In this document: positions 1 to 12,146 of the stretch, piece by piece
Numbering within the stretch: the stretch's first letter is position 1
Layout of the letters: each line of letters starts with the position of its first letter
DNA from: Epiperipatus broadwayi
Taxonomy: Eukaryota; Onychophora; Udeonychophora; Euonychophora; Peripatidae
Assembly: GCA_028023455.1 (NCBI GenBank)
Contig: JAQFVV010000185.1
Span: forward strand, 1,813,239-1,877,238
Reading direction: 5' to 3'
Length of the DNA stretch: 64,000 nucleotides
The notes under the pieces: model-generated
Told to the model about the DNA's origin: nothing
Seen by the model: only the letters and a program-made list of their open reading frames with translations
Database searches by the model: none
Program-made: the position numbers and the translations under genes

Positions 1-486
1 ATGTTGCAATCTTATGCCAATATCACCAACATTTAACTTATTGCTATCGAAGATATTTTATTTTATAATCATATTATACTTTATTTACCCAAAAGTAAAC
101 CACATACTTTATTTATGATCTTTTCTAAAACTGATTTGAGTCAGGATCATCCACATGACTTTAAATTAATATAATTTATCAACTTGAGAAATATTATTCA
201 CAACTTGATCACACTGATTAAATCTTACTAACACTTTTTTAAAAATAACTACAACATCTCAAACGAAAATAACTACTTTAATCATAGGGCTCACACGTGA
301 CTTAGGCAACAAGGATCCTAAAGATAACTTTATCACCAGCAATCATAAACACATTGAGCCACACATTTTTGGAATGCCATATCCTCCAATTTTGACTTGA
401 TATAGCTAGCAATCATCCTTCAACCTGTCTTACACACTCTATATTATATCCTGAAACCTCCAATTAACCAATCAGCCTATACACTT

Positions 487-645
487 GGGCACCATAATCT
501 GCCTTTGTGACCTACCATACTCTCATTATCATTGGATAATCAGGCCCAAACATTTCAGGGCGCCATAATACACCTCTGTGACCTTCTCTGTGGATCATCA
601 ACTAGTCTAGACTCACGTTTGGTGGTATAATTCACCTTTGTGTCC
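487..645. repeat. Three degenerate tandem copies of a ~26 bp core
   Basis: A core reading roughly GGGCRCCATAAT, then CACCTYTGTGACC, occurs at 487-512, 558-583 and 620-645, spaced 71 and 62 bp apart. The third copy is the most diverged. On the minus strand the middle copy reads ATTATGGCGCCC, which resembles the start of an LTR primer-binding site, but no LTR boundary was found. Confidence 0.5.
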
Positions 646-899
646 CTCTCTTTGAATGCTGGAATCATATATACGAATCTGGTCACACATTTCATGCCAC
701 AAGATCTACCCTTTGTAACCTTCACTACCTGAATAATCAAGAATATAAGCATAAAGAAACAAAGATGTTAAACTAATCAGATAATTCCTTTATTGAACAA
801 AACTAGCATGAAACTATAGATCTAAAGAAGATCATAAGGTGATTAATAAAGATAATAACTTCTGATCAAACCAGCTTTGAAATCCACACAAACAAAATG

Positions 900-1320
900 T
901 GATGAGCTAAATTTGATATTCAGCAAACCAATAAATAACTAATAATTATATCTATGGAATGATTATGTAATTAAAATTATAAGTGAAATAATAAATAAAT
1001 TATGATGTAGATGACTAAATGGATATTGAAAATAAGTAATAATTAAATAGTAGAATGAAATGAGTCTACAAATCAAGAGAAAAGAATGAAGATGTATGAG
1101 AATAATGAGTGATTAAGATGATGATAGAATAATAGTGAATGAATAGTTAAGATGCTAGAACAATAAAAGTTACTGTATGATTAATCAATAATGATAATGA
1201 ATTAATGTCAAATGAGAATGAATAAATAAAAGAACATAAACAATGTTGATGATGGAGACTGAAATGTTAAATTATAAACTAATATTGTATTAAATGGTAT
1301 GAAAATAAGCTAAATAAAAA
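900..1320. repeat. C-poor, purine-rich low-complexity tract
   Basis: The plus strand is built of A, G and T with very few C residues and many short words such as GAATGA, GATGAT and AATAAT. There is no clean repeat unit and no coding potential. It is best described as a strand-asymmetric simple sequence. Confidence 0.5.
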
Positions 1321-3614
1321 TAGGGATTCCAAGCTTGACACAACCAGAATATTTATCATAAAGTTAAAACAAGCTATACATTTTATGACAAAAAAAGTAA
1401 TTTATACCTTAAAGTTTGATTGACTTTCATAAAACAGTGAAAGTAATCTAATTCAAGTCCAACTATAATAAATAACTAGCTATAAAATTTACTACAAATT
1501 CAAATTCTACCTTGAAACTTAAGAACTAATTCTTCTCAGGGTTCAAACACTCAAAGATCATTATACAAAATATACTTGGATCAGTGAGAGGGATTTTACC
1601 ACTCCCCAAATATAATGCACATAACAACTCTTAATATAAACTCAAATTAACAACTATATTGAGCAATTCTACGGAAACTTTATACACTCAATACCTATTA
1701 TAAACCTTAAAATTTAAGAAATGGGAATAACTTTTTAATAACTAAATACAATAACTTACCAAATTTTATTTCTCAAATATTTATAAACCATGTGATCAAG
1801 ATCAGTGAATGACAGCTCTGCAGGTTCAACTAAACCGATTAAACCAATATTAAGTGTTTATCTTTTAGTATATCACTTAAAATAATATATACTCAAGGTT
1901 AATACCATTTGGATCATTAAGTGATGATGCCTTAGATGTACTCATAAATCATAAGGCTTAACAAAATATATTATGATATACTGACATATAGTTAATTTTA
2001 CTATATATCGGTCAATGATGATTTTATTATATATTCCTCTGGTATGTTGATAGCAATAACAATAATAGTGTGTATGGTGATTATCAATAAGACTACATGC
2101 AACTAAATACATTTTTAAACACAGCGAGCTTTATTTACAATATTTACAAATTTATTTCAGACACATTGTCTGAAATAAAACCAATACATCAACTTAAACT
2201 CAGGGATGGAAAATACTTGGTATCCCATTAATTATACACATAGTAAATAAGACCAACTAATACAGTGATGTTTATATTATCACTATAATTACTGGCTAAG
2301 TTTTTATAATTATTCTATCTCATAGACCAAAAGATTTAAACTTTACTTAAATTAAACTAGCATTTAAGTTATAAACAAAATGTACTTAGGTCTTTGGGAT
2401 ATACACAACTTTTTAAATCTAAAAACTTGAAGTTATGATTTAGTTTATTAAACTGTAACTATTTAATTTGTCAGCATATGATTAGGGCAATTATCATATG
2501 CAGAACAATTAATAATTTATTATATTTTAATATGAAAAGAATCATATATTGATGGGAGACAGACATCATAAGTCAACTGCACATATGACACTAAACATGA
2601 CTATGGCCACAACCTAATTATTGAATATTTAACTGATCTTACCGATCCATTGTTGAATCACTAATTGATGAAGATAAATCCACACTGCCAATGTGCATTA
2701 CTTCCTCTTTCATCTAGAAGTTATAAAATCACTAGTAGGTTTTTGTTTGGTTTGTTTATAAACTGATGAAGATCATACAACATCACAAAATACTATTCCA
2801 ATTAAGTAAACACTATAATTAGACCAGTGTTTCTTAATCTAACATTATCTTATCCTTGCTATATGATTTTGAAATATGAAACTTCACCATACATGATGGA
2901 AAACTAACTCTATAACATCATGAGGGATTAAACAATAAAAGGAGGCTCTACAAAACAACATGATAGTTGTATAATAGTATGGCTAATTCTAATACCTCTC
3001 TATACATATACACATGTGGGCTTAGCCTTATCACAGGAAAAATAGAATTCAGACAATGCATATCCTCTTTTGGTATTAATTATGCTAATTACACATTAAT
3101 TATTTCTCAGCCTTGACCATACCATCCTCTCATGGAATCAATAATGGGTGATTCTTCATGAGCCCACACTCAATATTAGTATTAATATTATTATATTTAA
3201 TGTATATGTAGCACATACTTATCAGCTAATAGCTGTCACAAATTATTCTCAATATTATAGTAAGGTAAAATAGCACTAACAATAAAAGTGGAAACATAAA
3301 TATTCCATTTTACAATGCAGAAACTATTAATGTATTAATAGACAAAGCAAAATATATGTTAAATGATCATTAATTATTTTAACCAAACAATTATACTTTT
3401 GTTATAGAAAGCACTACGCACATAAACACTGAAGATCAATATACATTTATATTTACAGTGGATATGTTTATTCATAGGCAAAATTAAGAAATGAAAAAGG
3501 CTTAGATCGATTTTTTTTCATATAAAAAAATAATTCAATCATTATAGTATATCTTTGACAAAATGTCTGTTTGTTCACCTTTTTAATAATACACTAAAAT
3601 CTGGTTTAAAATGT

Positions 3615-3615
<1 letters not shown>

Positions 3616-3691
<76 letters not shown>
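3616..3691. repeat. (TA)n microsatellite
   Basis: Uninterrupted TA repeats apart from one TTTA interruption near 3655. It lies just outside the end of the R1a repeat copy. Confidence 0.95.
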
Positions 3692-3693
<2 letters not shown>

Positions 3694-3819
3694 GACATAT
3701 AATATTATGTTTTCCCTTAAATGGGAAGATAGCAAATATATGTGTAATAATACATGTATGTAGCTTTATACATCTTTTCATCCCTTTTACTAATTATATT
3801 TTATACTATATTATAATGG

Positions 3820-5995
3820 TCCGATTGAAATGGGAGTCTTTAGAGTCTTACCATATCTACACTACAGAGCACCACTAGGCTATTAGAACTTAGAAAATTT
3901 ATATAGTAGGCAGATATGTAAGTTAAGAAAAAAAAATTGTTATATTCTATTCAGACCATCAGCCCATTGGCACTAGCTCAGCAGAGCAGTAGAGATTTAT
4001 AAAATATGAATTCTTATCTAAAAATATTTTCAATAAACAACAAAAAGTAAAAGAAGACACTGCCAGTAATTAACACACACACATTTATTTATGCACATAT
4101 AAATTTTGAATCATTTTAGAATCACTTTTGCTTTAGAATTTAACTTAGATTTTAACTTTGATTTTTAAAATTGAATTTATGTTTAAACTTTTATTTTTTA
4201 CAAAACATTAATACTTATTTTACTTTAGATTTTAATTTACAATTTAACTGTTTTTATTTTATTTTAAAAGTTCGCACAGATGAATTTAATATTTATTAGA
4301 GTGTTGAGTATGAATAGACTATATATATTGCATTTGGAAAAGAAAATATTCTATACCTGTTTAACCTTATGCCAAAAGTTCGCAGTTAAACCAACGCCAA
4401 TTTTTCTGATATATCGATGTATTCAATGCAGCATGAAATACAACAGCACAATACCACACTGTCAGGAATGAACATCTGAACAGCATGGTTAAGAGAAAAA
4501 AATGTTTTTCATCCAGTACAGGAATGTTACATCTGTCTGGCAAGAAGAACAATAAAAAATAAAACTCCATAGGAAGGGATTGCGGTCCTTTTTGTCAACT
4601 TACAATCCCATTTCATAGGCAAAACGGGAGTATGCAGTGTAATATGCGATCCTGCACATAGCAAATCTCATACTATGTCTACTAATTACACCAATATATC
4701 CAATCTCTTGACCCAATTTAACTATGAAACAAATAACCTTAAATTACCCTCCCTTAAACTAACATATATAATTTCGAATCTATGCAGCCATTCAAGCCTG
4801 ACTTAAATTTAACATTTATAAAAGTTTGCACAGATGAATTTTATAAAAAATTGTTTTATAATGTTGAGTGTAGATTGGCCACTTAGATTCCATGGTTAAA
4901 ACATTTCAAAATAAACATACACAATCAAAATATAGAGTCATTGTTGGAATTGCAGAGGGAAATTTAAAAGAAACCCAATGGCATTCATTATAAGATGCCG
5001 CATTGACACCAATAACTTTAAAAGACATCTGAAGGAATACATTTTATATACTCATTGTAAGGTATCATTATTTACCAAATGTCTATATATTTTAATCAAA
5101 TATGAAAACAAAAACATAATTAAATGTTAACGAATCTATGCAACCATCTATACCCAACTTAAATTTAACATTTATTACAAGTTGTTTAATAAAAAAAAAT
5201 CATAATTAAACTTAAAAGAACAAAAAAAATGGAAATGATTTTAAAAAAATACATCAAATAACATTATTAATATTAATTTATGTTGGTCAGATAAGATTCT
5301 ATTTGTATTATTTTCTGAAAGGTTTAGAATTAAGAGTTATTGTTTTGAAAATGTTCATAAAGTTCTTATTCTTACAGTTTTTAAAAAGTTCATCTTTATC
5401 CATTGCTTGCAATTTGGGATCCAGCGTTAATTCCCCTGATGTCCTGGGGTCCACAATATAGAAAACGATTGGTCATTTCTCTTTCTTTTCTTTTTTTTAG
5501 AAACACTGAAGGGATTTAAGAGTGCATCTTTCCAATCCCTTCTCCTTCAATTCTAGCACACCTCTGCTTTCACATCTCTATCTTCTCTTAATTAATTTAT
5601 TTATTTCCCAACTTTTCCTTTTATTGCAAACTTTTGGATTCAGTAGACATTACATGATGATGATGATGATCTTTTCATTGAAGTCCATTTCCCTGAAGTA
5701 TTTCTTTTATTGGCTATTAGTTTCTATTGTTTTTTCCTATCTGACCTTTGCTTACATATTTTGAAATGCCCAAGGGCTAGTTCACTTGGACTAATTAAAA
5801 TAATCATTTCCATTTTACAATAACATTAATTAATTTATTGTACAAACTTAGATATATTTTTATCTTTAAATATTTAATGAAAATTTAGTTTTAACATACT
5901 TTTTTCTTCTTAATAAAGTTTTTGTTTAATAATTTTTCATCTGTGCAATTTTATATATTGGAGTTTAGATGATTTTTAATTCTTAAAAAAAGTTT
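3820..5995 (-). repeat. Dispersed repeat R1, copy a (inverted, diverged)
   Basis: Read on the minus strand, this matches the R1 copies at 21908-24552 and 25023-27146 block by block. Shared landmarks in order are the GCACAGATG block (near 5940), the 'caagggctag' block (5770), a block about ATGCCATTG (4980), a block ending CCTGACAGTGTGG (4460), the CTGAGCTAGTGCCAATGG block (3970) and GGTAAGACTC near the end (3850). It is clearly older than the other two copies. No intact ORF is present; the 80-aa frame at 5522-5764 plus is not conserved in the other copies. The element class is unresolved; a long LTR is one possibility. Confidence 0.65.
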
Positions 5996-7844
5996 TTATT
6001 TGTGACTTTTATTTTTCATGTTTAATTTTAAAAAATAATGTAACAGCATATGTGCCCATTACAATATATTTTATATGAAATAATAAGTATATATAAAAGA
6101 AAATCCCAAATGACACATGAAGTAAGTATTGTAAACTAACATAGCAATAAAAAAAATGAATATTTCTCCCATTAGATTTTGTCCTATTAGTCAAACTTTA
6201 TTTCATCCTTGTAATCTAAAATGATAAGAACTGATATTATGATGAGTAAAAATTCCCAAATAATGCATCCTGTTCGATGCTAATATAACAAGGCAATATT
6301 CAAATGTTTTCAAGTGTAGCATAATTAAAATCAGTTTATTCAGATAATTCTCCTTAAAATGACTTTAGAGTTTCATTACAATTACATATTCAACTTTTTC
6401 AAATTATTTATTGATTTTATTCTTTCCTTTATGGTAATATCTGTAACAATCTTTAAATACTCTGGGCATTTTTTTAATCTTTTAAAAATATTATTATGAC
6501 ACATATTTCCCAATAAAACTTTAAAAGTAAATATTTATTTTATTCCATTTTATTAGCAAAATTATTATCTGATTAGCAATATTAAGAAAAATTTATTCAT
6601 ATATAAATATGATATCTTTGCATTTTTAATTACTCTGTAACTTTCCATTTTTATCATTAAGCAAATTTATGCTAAATAAAAATTTGCAGATGAATTTGAT
6701 TTTGTTAAAAAAAAATAGAGAATAAAATAACACAATTATCTTTAAACTTTATTAAAGGTTAGATGATTCAAAAATGACTTTTTTGATTTCTTTATTTTAT
6801 CTTTTGATATTTTTCTTCAAAATTATTTGGAATTATTTTATTGAAATTATCATTTATAAGTAAGGACATTCTTCTACTTAATAATAAGTGTGCGAAAACA
6901 AACATTTTTTGTCAGCCTTTTCTTTTAAATGTAAATAAATTGTGTGTCATTTTTATATCTGAGAATTTAAAAATATGAACAAAATAAAAGCAAAAGCTTA
7001 CTTTCTCTTGAATTGTTCTTGTTTTGAAATCATATTTATTGAAGTAAATTATGATCCACATCATTCCCATTTCTTCTTTTGTAGCATAACTTTCAGGAAT
7101 GATCAAATCAATGGAAAACAGTATTGAGATGATAGCAAGACTTTAATATTTCTATTCAACCTCTTTAAAGAAACATCATTTTAAAATACCCTTCAAATAG
7201 ATTCCAAATTTTTCTGATTTTTCAGCTTTTTCTTCCTTATTTTATAAGATTAAAGTTGAAATCTGTTGATTGTAATTCTCTTTTTCTTAATCACCCCCCT
7301 ACACCTTTTTTATATTATATTTAGATTGTATTACAAAACATTGTGGTAACAAATGGACCAATAACTTTAGTGTGAATATCATTAATATTACTCCATCTGG
7401 CTTCATTTTTAATATATACTCATAAGGTGCAAGACTATTTTCAATTCACTACAAAAAATATGCTTAAGAATTAACTATAACAATTCATTTTATAAGATAT
7501 ACAAATTTAAGTTATTTATTTATTTATTTCAATTGCTATTCAACAATAGTAAAATACCAATGTATTTATCTCTTGATTAATAACAATACTTTTAAATTGT
7601 TATTTTATCCTTAATTAAAGCCTAATCTCATCTCAACTCAACCAGATTTCCTAGTGCATCCAGAACAGTCTTTATTTAAATCCACTTTATTAAGATTTTA
7701 ATGCTAAATATATTTTTATGATTTAAAATTTTGGATTATTTATCAAAGGACCTAAATAAAAGGTCACTATATACATACATACACACATACATATACACAT
7801 ATATATTACAAAATACATATATACACACATACATATATATATAT
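5996..7844. other. AT-rich DNA without recognisable gene
   Basis: Only short frames with many stops are present. There is poly-A/T-rich unique sequence and, near 7770-7850, a degenerate ATACAC/TATACA microsatellite beside the PLE-A tail. Nothing else could be supported. Confidence 0.6.
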
Positions 7845-8145
7845 ATTACAAAATACAGTATTTAAAAGTTTATAAAAATGTATATAACTGAAACACAGGC
7901 TTATTATATACCTGTGTCTATATATGTAATTTAGGGTATATGAGCACAGGCTTTCACATGACCCACCACTCTCCACTCTATCTAATAACACTGATACAAC
8001 ATATATGTGCTTGAGTGTATCAGTGTTATTAGATAGAGTGGAGAGTGGTGGGTCATGTGAAAGTCTGTGCTCATATACCCTATATTAAAATGTATATATA
8101 ATCATCACTTAGAAGTGCTTTCAACTACCATTGTAGTTTTTGTCA
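7845..8145 (-). mobile_element. Inverted 3'-end fragment of PLE family A, split by a hairpin insertion
   Basis: On the minus strand, 8104-8145 matches the 3' UTR found after the PLE-A coding region at 9882-9922: the same GTTGACAAAAACTAC, TAGTTGAAAG and CTTCTAAGTGA blocks in the same order. The next part of that UTR (ATATATTTTT, CTTTTAAATACTGTA) is found in 7845-7887. The two halves are separated by a ~200 bp foldback sequence. The fragment is head-to-head with the plus-strand PLE-A copy downstream, the inverted partial-copy arrangement known for Penelope elements. Confidence 0.75.
7888..8086. mobile_element. Hairpin (foldback) insertion with 66 bp arms
   Basis: The arms at 7932-7997 and 8017-8082 are inverted repeats matching at 65 of 66 positions, with a 19-nt loop. 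The insertion interrupts the inverted PLE-A tail, and AAAATGTATATA(TA)A flanks both sides (7875-7887 and about 8087-8101), consistent with a ~13 bp target-site duplication. It encodes nothing. A transcript would form a near-perfect 66 bp RNA hairpin. I see no terminal sequence identifying a known MITE family. Confidence 0.75.
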
Positions 8146-8225
8146 ACTAATACTTTAAATTTTCAGCTTTCTCATAATACTGTGATGTCAACATTCCCAT
8201 AATTCTATGATCTTAATGTTTGCTG

Positions 8226-8319
8226 CTTGCCTATTAATTAAATCTTTTTTGTAGTTATATATTAATTTGTTACTTGCCTATTAATTAAATCTTTCTTGTA
8301 TTTATATATTAACATTGCT
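8226..8319. repeat. 47 bp tandem duplication
   Basis: A block beginning CTTGCCTATTAATTAAATC occurs at 8226 and again at 8273. The copies differ at a few positions. There are exactly two. Confidence 0.75.
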
Positions 8320-8589
8320 TCTTTAATTTTATTATTATTATTATTTCTTTCAGTTTTCAATATTTTTATGTTACTATACTTAAAATCAAAACCACATTTA
8401 CATGATTTATTATATAAAATTGCATACTCAAAAAGAACCATTATGATTAATGATTGATTCTGGGGAGTGTTTTATTATGAATCATATAAATTAATTGAGA
8501 ATATGTTACAGGAAATTCTTGGTTTTGGAATGTATACAATACGTTCATCATTTGATTTCATTGGTTAATTAATAATGTTGATATTGATA

Positions 8590-9869
8590 CTTGTGTTGTA
8601 ATTTGTACCTTTGATATTAGTGAAATGTTTGGAGCAATTGCTAGAACGATTTCTATTGAAATTATTAATAATACATTAAAGTTAAAAAATGTTAACATTA
8701 AATTAATAAAATTTATTGTTGAAACATGAAACTTTATTGACAAAAATATTTATGTAATTTTTAAGCAAGAATTTTATAAAATGAGTAATGGTTGGCCGAT
8801 TGGTCTTCCTACAGTTGCTCAAATATGTAGTTTTGTTATATCTACATATGAAGAAAATATTTTGAAAAAGGAATATTATCAGAAAAAATATTACTTTATA
8901 CAATTGATATGTTGATGATGTTTCTGTTTGTGGAAAGCCAGATGGTATGAATGATTTGTTTAATGAATTAAATAATATAAAGAGCTTACAATGGATTAAA
9001 ACAGATGAAAATTCAATGAGTGTTCAATTTTTAGATCTTAAGATAACTAGAAACAAAAATAAATGGGATTACTATATGATTCTTAAACCAATAGCAAAAT
9101 GAGGATATATTCCATATGAATCAAAAGTACCAATGTCACATAAAATGGCATGTTTGAAATCCTTCTTATTTAGAAATGATAACCTTTGTAAATATGCATC
9201 GGATAAAAACAAAAATATTGAAATTTATTATAATGAATTTTTAAATGTTGGATATAATTATGATTGTGTTTATTACACTGTTAAAAATTTTAATTCTAAA
9301 TATAAAAATAATATTAATAATAATGTTAATTCTTCTGATAAAAAAATTTGGATATCAGTACCATATATTTCAAAATAACAGGCAAGTTTCATTAAGAAAA
9401 TTTATAAAGGTATATGTGATATTGCATTTTATGTCCCACCTACATTAAATAAATTAATAAATAATTCAAAAGATAAGACTTTATTGTTAAATAAAAATTG
9501 TATCATTTACAAATGCACATGTAGGAGTGGAAATGAATATATAGGTGAATGGAGGTGCACATTGGAAAAAAGAACAAAGGAGTACTTGTTATTATTAAAA
9601 AGGATTAAAATATAAAACAAAATTATAAAAATAATGATAATTTATCAGCTTCTGTCTTTTATGATCATAGTGTATATGGTTTTGATTTTAATTATAGTAA
9701 CATAAAAATATTGGAAACCAAAAGAAATAATAATAAAAGAAATATTAAAGAAGTGATGTTAATATATAAATACAAGAAAGATTTAATTAATAGGCAAGCA
9801 GCAAACATTAAAATCACGGAATTATGGGAAAGTTTACATCATGGAATTATGGGAAAACTGACATTTTAA
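8590..9869 (+). pseudogene. PLE-A copy 1: reverse transcriptase plus GIY-YIG endonuclease, degenerate
   Basis: This is the decayed coding region of a Penelope-like retroelement. In order it shows an RT segment around FDISEMFG (8609), a block resembling RT motif 4 (SNGWPIGLP, about 8785), the catalytic YVDD (8908-8919), a linker, and a C-terminal GIY-YIG-type endonuclease with paired cysteines (CTC), YIGE and a downstream arginine (9500-9590). A frameshift lies just before YVDD and another near 9610; in-frame stops occur near 8730, 9100 and 9376. The region N-terminal to RT motif 3 is missing or unrecognisable, so the copy is 5' truncated. The end of the frame (LTF then TAA, 9867-9869) matches PLE-A copy 2 at 20281-20860. 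RT copies the RNA; the endonuclease is thought to nick the target for priming. This copy cannot make a working protein. Confidence 0.85.
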
Positions 9870-9990
9870 TGTATCAGTTGACAAAAACTACAAAGATAGT
9901 TGAAAGTGCTTCTAAGTGACAGTTATAGATATATTTTTCTAAACTTTTAAATACTGTAATTTCTAATATTTATTTATAAATTTACATATA
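9870..9990 (+). mobile_element. PLE-A 3' UTR with conserved stem-loop
   Basis: The sequence after the stop codon is conserved in the inverted tail at 7845-8145 and in the second PLE-A copy at 20861-20960. It contains TTGACAA (9878-9884), a 5 bp stem AACTA/TAGTT with a 6-nt loop, then GAAA (9902-9905). In the 20.9 kb copy the stem is AGCTA/TAGTT, with one A-U pair replaced by a G-U pair, so pairing is kept. The layout resembles helix II of a hammerhead ribozyme, but two core positions do not fit the active consensus. Confidence 0.6.
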
Positions 9991-10021
9991 TTATTTTGAA
10001 GAAATACAGACATTGATTTGT

Positions 10022-10046
10022 AATATATATATATATATATATATAT
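10022..10046. repeat. (TA)n microsatellite bordering PLE-B
   Basis: Simple TA repeat ending 2 bp before the first base of the PLE-B inverted arm. PLE-B may have inserted at or near it. Confidence 0.9.
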
Positions 10047-10094
10047 AAGTCATATTATTATTACTATTTGTGGGATATTCCGTGTAGTGAAAAA

Positions 10095-10146
10095 GCTAAA
10101 TGCTGTCGTTTCAGTACAATATCAAGTACCTTCCTCAGAGCATCCT
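10095..10146 (-). ncRNA. Hammerhead ribozyme motif of inverted PLE-B copy, probably inactive
   Basis: Read on the minus strand: helix I 5' half ATGCT, core CTGAGGA (complement of 10132-10138), a short helix II with a bulged G, GAAA (complement of 10109-10112), then CGAC and AGCAT, which pairs with ATGCT over 5 bp. The triplet before the expected cleavage point is GAC rather than GUC, which removes the U16.1-A15.1 pair, so cleavage is unlikely. The core overlaps the ORF stop codon. Confidence 0.65.
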
Positions 10147-10870
10147 CTTTCTCAAATCATAAGAATGCATGTCAGATTTAAAATCATTTTTATCGTTTTC
10201 TTTCTCCTCATATTTAAATCCTATTGGTTGAGAAGTTTTAAAATTTATTTTCTCTTCCAATAGCTTCTTCCAAATGTTGTTAATCTTCCTTAATTCACAC
10301 TTTTCATTTATACTCTTGGGCCTTTTAACAATCTCTATAGCTTCTCTTAGCAATCTCTGGTCATATTGTTCAATTTTTGCTAAAATATTTGTCTTTTCAA
10401 AATTGATATCATGATTTGTTAATTTTATATGAGAATAAATAGCTGATGAATTGGATTTTTCTCTCACTGCCAGAATGTGTTCTTCCTTTCTAATATTTAT
10501 TCTACAATTAGTCTGTCCTATATATGTATGTGGACAGACCTTACATAGAATTTCATATACACCATGACCCTCCAAAGCAATTTTATTTTTAGGAAGTGGA
10601 AATATTTCATTGATTTTTTTAATATGTAGTGTAAATTGTGTGAATATTATTATTCTTTAAAATGTTACCAATTCTATCAGTTACTCCTTTTATATATGGC
10701 AAAATTGTCTTAATGTTTGATGTATCAAAATCTTTTTTCTTTTGATATGTATAAGCCCTATTAATAATGTTGTAATTCAAACCATTATGAAAAAGCATTT
10801 TATTAGTAGCAAAAAGGTCCCGGTGAAAATGGCTATCATCAGAAAGTCTCTTTGTTCTATCCAATAATGT
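10135..10870 (-). pseudogene. PLE-B inverted fragment: RT tail and GIY-YIG endonuclease
   Basis: The minus-strand frame 10135-10575 encodes a GIY-YIG endonuclease domain: GVYEI, two cysteines spaced CKVC, HTYIGQT, an arginine and a KEEH segment, followed by a basic tail ending RKRML. The upstream frame (10619-10864) encodes the linker between RT and endonuclease. The two frames are separated by a frameshift inside a T8 run near 10612-10619 (poly-A on the coding strand). The stop codon TGA (10135-10137) overlaps the hammerhead motif of this copy. The fragment lacks the RT catalytic motifs and is the inverted partner of the plus copy at 10896-12146. Confidence 0.85.
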
Positions 10871-10895
10871 CTGTACACTAATAAAAAGTGAAACA

Positions 10896-12146
10896 ATGTC
10901 AAAACTTGTAAATGAAGCGATTCAAGTTTTAAAAAATATTCAGTTGCCTAATTTTGCTGTGGTTTTGATTGAACACTGCTTATCAAATACATTTTTTGTT
11001 TTTTATGGGCAGATGTATAAACAAACATCAGGTCTAGCTATGGGTTCACCAATTTCTCCAGCATTAGGTTCTATTTTTATGGAGCATTTGGAAAATAAAA
11101 TTTTGACTTTAGCAGTTAAAAAACCATCTATGTGGCTGAGGTATATTGATGATACCTTTGTTATTTGGCCTCATGGTAAGCATGCTCTTGAAGACTTTTT
11201 TTAATTTTTTAAACTCTTTTCACAACATTATTAAATTTACCATGGAAATAGAAAATAATAATCAATTACCTTTTTTAGATGTTTTGATTGAAAGAAGGGA
11301 AGATGGTTCTTTATCTCATGGTATATATAAAAAACCAACACACACTGGGAGATATTTGCATTTTTCCTCTCATCACCATCCTGCACAACTATTTTCAGTG
11401 GCAAAGACATTATTGGATAGAACAAAGAGACTTTCTGATGATAGCCATTTTCACCGGGATCTTTTTGCTACTAATAAAATGCTTCTTCATAATGGTTTTA
11501 ATTACAACATTATTAATAGGGCTTATACATATCAAAAGAAAAAAAAGATTTTGATACATCAAAAATTAAGACAATTTTGCCATATATAAAAGGAGTAACT
11601 GATAGAATTGGTAACATTTTAAAGAATAATAATATTCACACAATTTACACTACATATAAAAAAAAAATCAGTGAAATATTTCCACTTCCTAAAGATAAAA
11701 TTGCTTTGGAGTATCATGGTGTATATGAAATTCCATGTAGGGTCTGTCCACATACATATATCGGACAGACTAATCATAGAATAAATATTAGAAAGGAAGA
11801 ACACATTCTGGCAGTGAGAGAAAAATCCAATTAATCAGCTATTTATTCTAACATAAAATTAACAAATCATGATATCAATTTTGAAAAGACAAATATTTTA
11901 GCAAAAATTGAACAATATGACAAGAGATTGCTAAGAGAAGCTATAGAGATTGTTAAAAGGCCCAAGAGTATAAATGAAAGGTGTGAATTAAGGAAGATTA
12001 ACAACATTTGGAAGAAGCTATTTGAAGAGAAAATAAATTTTAAAACTTCTCAACCAATAGAATTTAAATATGAGGAGAAAGAAAACGATAAAAACGATTT
12101 TAAATCTGACATGCATTCTTATGATTTGAGAAAGAGAACGCTCTGA
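10896..12146 (+). pseudogene. PLE-B: RT palm/thumb plus GIY-YIG endonuclease, frameshifted
   Basis: The frame at 10896-11204 carries strong RT motifs: QTSGLAMGSPISPALG (motif 4) and YIDDTFVIW (motif 5, catalytic aspartates at 11148-11153). The protein shifts frame at a T7 run near 11197 and at an A8 run near 11540, then continues to the GIY-YIG domain (GVYEIPCRVCPHTYIGQT, about 11715-11775). The codon at 11832-11834 is TAA where the inverted sister copy has a serine codon TCA, a single-base nonsense change. The frame ends at 12144-12146. The N-terminal half (fingers, motifs 1-3) is absent, so the copy is 5' truncated. Two of the three breaks are in homopolymers and could be sequencing errors, but the truncation is real. 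Confidence 0.88.

Larger units (their letters stand above)
1..3615. other. AT-rich DNA without recognisable gene
   Basis: I see no ORF with a recognisable domain on either strand. The only long frame, at 555-752 minus, is low-information and overlaps a degenerate tandem repeat. The interval holds that repeat (487-645) and a C-poor stretch (about 900-1320). The rest looks like unique intergenic or intronic sequence. Confidence 0.6.

Noticed and set aside
8908-8919. YVDD motifs as evidence of a retrovirus
   Set aside because: The surrounding RT blocks and the C-terminal GIY-YIG domain identify Penelope-like elements; there is no env or retroviral protease.
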